Assembly (NCBI RefSeq): GCF_002005105.1 | Contig: NZ_MSCV01000006.1 | Span: 140,689-204,688, forward strand | Source: Methylocaldum sp. 14B | GTDB taxonomy: Bacteria > Pseudomonadota > Gammaproteobacteria > Methylococcales > Methylococcaceae | Direction of reading: 5' to 3' | DNA: 64,000 bases | In this document: positions 62,827 through 64,000 of the stretch, in pieces | Layout: every line of letters starts with the position of its first letter | Position numbering within the stretch: position 1 is the first letter of the stretch | The notes under the pieces: model-generated | Databases searched by the model: none | What the model was told of the DNA's origin: nothing | The model's input: only the letters and a program-made list of their open reading frames with translations | Program-made: the position numbers and the translations under genes

Positions 62827-62841
62827 GCAAGGCTTATGCCA
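62827..62841 (-). promoter_or_regulatory. Sigma-54 promoter of nifLA
   Basis: On the minus strand, TGGCAT-AAGCC-TTGC (-24 at 62841-62836, -12 at 62830-62827), followed by TT. Full consensus match. Confidence 0.8.
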
Positions 62842-62927
62842 TCGATAAGAAGTGCTCCTGAGACCCTTATCGTTTTTTTACACAGGCGATCGGCTCGGCC
62901 GACGCTTCAAGCTTTCTTGCACTGTTT

Positions 62928-62943
62928 TGTCGCAAACGCGACA
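62928..62943. promoter_or_regulatory. NifA-type site upstream of nifLA
   Basis: TGT-N10-ACA within a near-perfect palindrome TTTTGTCGC...GCGACAAAA. It lies 87 nt upstream of the -24 box, the standard distance. It suggests autoregulation, though an NtrC contribution cannot be excluded. Confidence 0.75.
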
Positions 62944-63271
62944 AAAGTGGGCATGGGTGCCGCTCGCGCGGCGTTTTCGGTGCGTCCTGATCGTTCGGAG
63001 CGTTCCCGGCTCTCTATCCCTATTGTCGGAAAACTCACGATGCGCATAAGCGTTGTAAGCATTCCGCTGAGGAAAGACTGCACTCGCTCGCGGCAAAGGC
63101 TAAAACTATCAATTAGTTACGTATTTATGGTCGAGGTGGCGCGAGGGTTGCTAGAAATTTCGCGAAGACCAACCGCTTACCGAAGTAGGCGTTTCTCGGC
63201 CATGTCGCGCCGAGTCCGTACCGACACCGGGTAAGCCAGGCCGCCTTAAAACCCAAGCAGAGAGGCCGAAC

Positions 63272-63430
63272 ATGAACAGCGAATCGACTACCAAAGCAGA
63301 GTCCAATCCCCCGGAAACGCCCCGTTCCCAGGCCGAGCGCGCCGAAGAGACGCTCGAATCCACCGAGCTTCCGTTCTACATCGTCCCGAGACCGCCGATT
63401 CCGGGGAAAACCGCCTGGAGCATCGCGTAG
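63272..63430 (+). CDS. Small hypothetical protein (52 aa)
   Basis: The ATG at 63272 follows AGAGAGG. The product starts MNSESTTKAESNPPETPRSQ and ends YIVPRPPIPGKTAWSIA. It is acidic, proline-rich and probably unstructured, with no cysteine or membrane segment. I do not recognise it. It lies divergent from nifLA, 430 nt from the NifA site. The length and composition keep confidence modest. Confidence 0.45.
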   Translation: MNSESTTKAESNPPETPRSQAERAEETLESTELPFYIVPRPPIPGKTAWSIA

Positions 63431-63660
63431 TACCTCGAATGACGCGGTTCCCTTCGGTTACCGCATCCTACGCCCGTAGGGTGCGGTGAGGAACGAACCG
63501 CACCGATCGCGTCCCCGAATGATGCCTGTCCTGAGCCCGGTCGAAGGGCGGTTCCCTCCGGTCACCACATCCTACGGCCGACAAACTGTAGGGTGCGATG
63601 AGGAACGACAAACCGGCAGGATTGATGAAAAACATCCTTGTTTTTCACCCTCGCGGGCGC
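63431..63660. repeat. Repeat cluster: CCTACGCCCGTAGGGTGCGG palindromes
   Basis: Several imperfect inverted units (GGTTACCGCATCCTACG / CGTAGGGTGCGGTGAGGAA and GTCACCACATCCTACGGCC / CTGTAGGGTGCGATGAGGAA) run in series. They include the CCTGTCCTGAGCCCGGTCGA segment also seen at 33868. No gene is present. Confidence 0.5.
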
Positions 63661-63757
63661 TCCGCGTCCCAATCCTCTCCCGGAGGATTGGTGCCGGACA
63701 AGGATGGTCCGGCATGAGCCGCACCGGTCAAGTTGCCTAAACCATGGCGATGCCGTT

Positions 63758-63873
63758 CTAAGTACATTCCATAAAATTGTGTGGAACGCGAGTGCAGCGC
63801 GTAGGTCGGCAATCCTTTGCCGACGGTGCAGTTGAGCCAACCGGTCCGTCGGCAAGGGACTGCAGATCTACGA
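63758..63873. repeat. Truncated element B end and REP pair
   Basis: CTAAGTACATTCC at 63758-63770 matches the end of element B, with the rest missing. A REP pair follows: GTAGGTCGGCAATCCTTTGC at 63801 and its right arm to about 63873, slightly decayed. Confidence 0.55.
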
Positions 63874-63901
63874 CCGTATCACCCTGTAGGTCGGCAATCC
63901 T

Positions 63902-63983
63902 TTCCAATCGCAAACGGTCGCTTTAGTCGCGACCCTTCCAATCGCAAACGGGCCTTTAATCGGCCCCTTCCAATCGCAAACGG
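63902..63983. repeat. Tandem TTCCAATCGCAAACGG repeats
   Basis: Three exact 16-bp copies at 63902-63917, 63936-63951 and 63968-63983. The short spacers (GTCGCTTTAGTCGCGAC-like and GGCCTTTAATCGGCC) are themselves palindromic. The array may continue beyond the window. Single copies occur near 38210-38260 and 39610. Confidence 0.7.
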
Positions 63984-64000
63984 CGTCTTCGGGAAGGGCG

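Noticed and set aside
63902..64000. Possible CRISPR array at the right edge
   Set aside because: The repeat is only 16 bp, the spacers are short palindromes related to each other, and no cas gene is present.

Overview
The window is a large nitrogen-fixation (nif) region on a GC-rich gammaproteobacterial chromosome. NifL and NifA form an overlapping pair, NifA lacks the linker cysteines of the oxygen-sensitive type, and a cytochrome P460-family protein, DraT/DraG, a group II truncated globin and many palindromic intergenic repeats are present. This combination suggests an aerobic methanotroph of the Methylococcales. That placement is an inference from gene content, not from a marker gene.

Layout. 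(1) 1-3.4 kb: the end of selO, a degenerate HD-domain protein, iscX, and a secreted protein resembling a phage tail tube. (2) 3.1-12.8 kb: accessory nif genes, mostly leftward: DUF6156, GST, FAH-family hydrolase, rhodanese-ankyrin, SagB-type nitroreductase, nifO, Rieske protein, GIY-YIG, draG, draT, an unknown protein, a truncated globin and a degenerate receiver. (3) 12.9-13.2 kb: a bidirectional control region with two NifA sites and two sigma-54 promoters. (4) 13.3-24.6 kb: nifH-D-K, a ferredoxin, nifE (with a fused Bfd-like domain), nifN, nifX, two NifX-associated genes, fdxB, nifQ and a YgfZ-like gene. (5) 24.9-29.8 kb: apaG-clpP-clpX-lon. (6) 30.2-33.8 kb: nifF, an amine oxidase-like flavoprotein and three coupled small genes. 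(7) 34-41 kb: a mosaic of repeats, an AT-rich patch with a trypsin-like protease and a CopD-like protein, a beta-helix exoprotein, a P460-family cytochrome, a broken hypX and a SIMPL-domain protein. (8) 41.2-51 kb, leftward: iscS-iscU-erpA/iscA-hscB-hscA-fdx, then nifV, nifW, ferredoxins, a TPR protein, grx4, bolA and a zinc-ribbon gene. (9) 51.5-55.5 kb: a 1254-residue NfnAB-like flavoprotein and a Bfd protein, divergent from isc. (10) 56-64 kb: small genes, a DUF364 protein, a membrane protein with a duplicated motif, nifLA (leftward) and repeats.

How it works together. nifHDK encodes molybdenum nitrogenase, and nifENXQV serve FeMo-cofactor assembly. No nifS or nifU is visible. A complete ISC set appears to take their place, and it carries a good sigma-54 promoter and a NifA-type site. 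NifF, several [2Fe-2S] proteins, FdxB and the NfnAB-like flavoprotein are candidate electron carriers. DraT and DraG would switch NifH off and on by ADP-ribosylation. NifL-NifA controls the whole set and probably autoregulates, since a sigma-54 promoter overlaps the usual nifL start call and a NifA site lies upstream of it. Palindromic repeats and MITE-like elements fill many gaps, including those between nifD, nifK, the ferredoxin gene and nifE.
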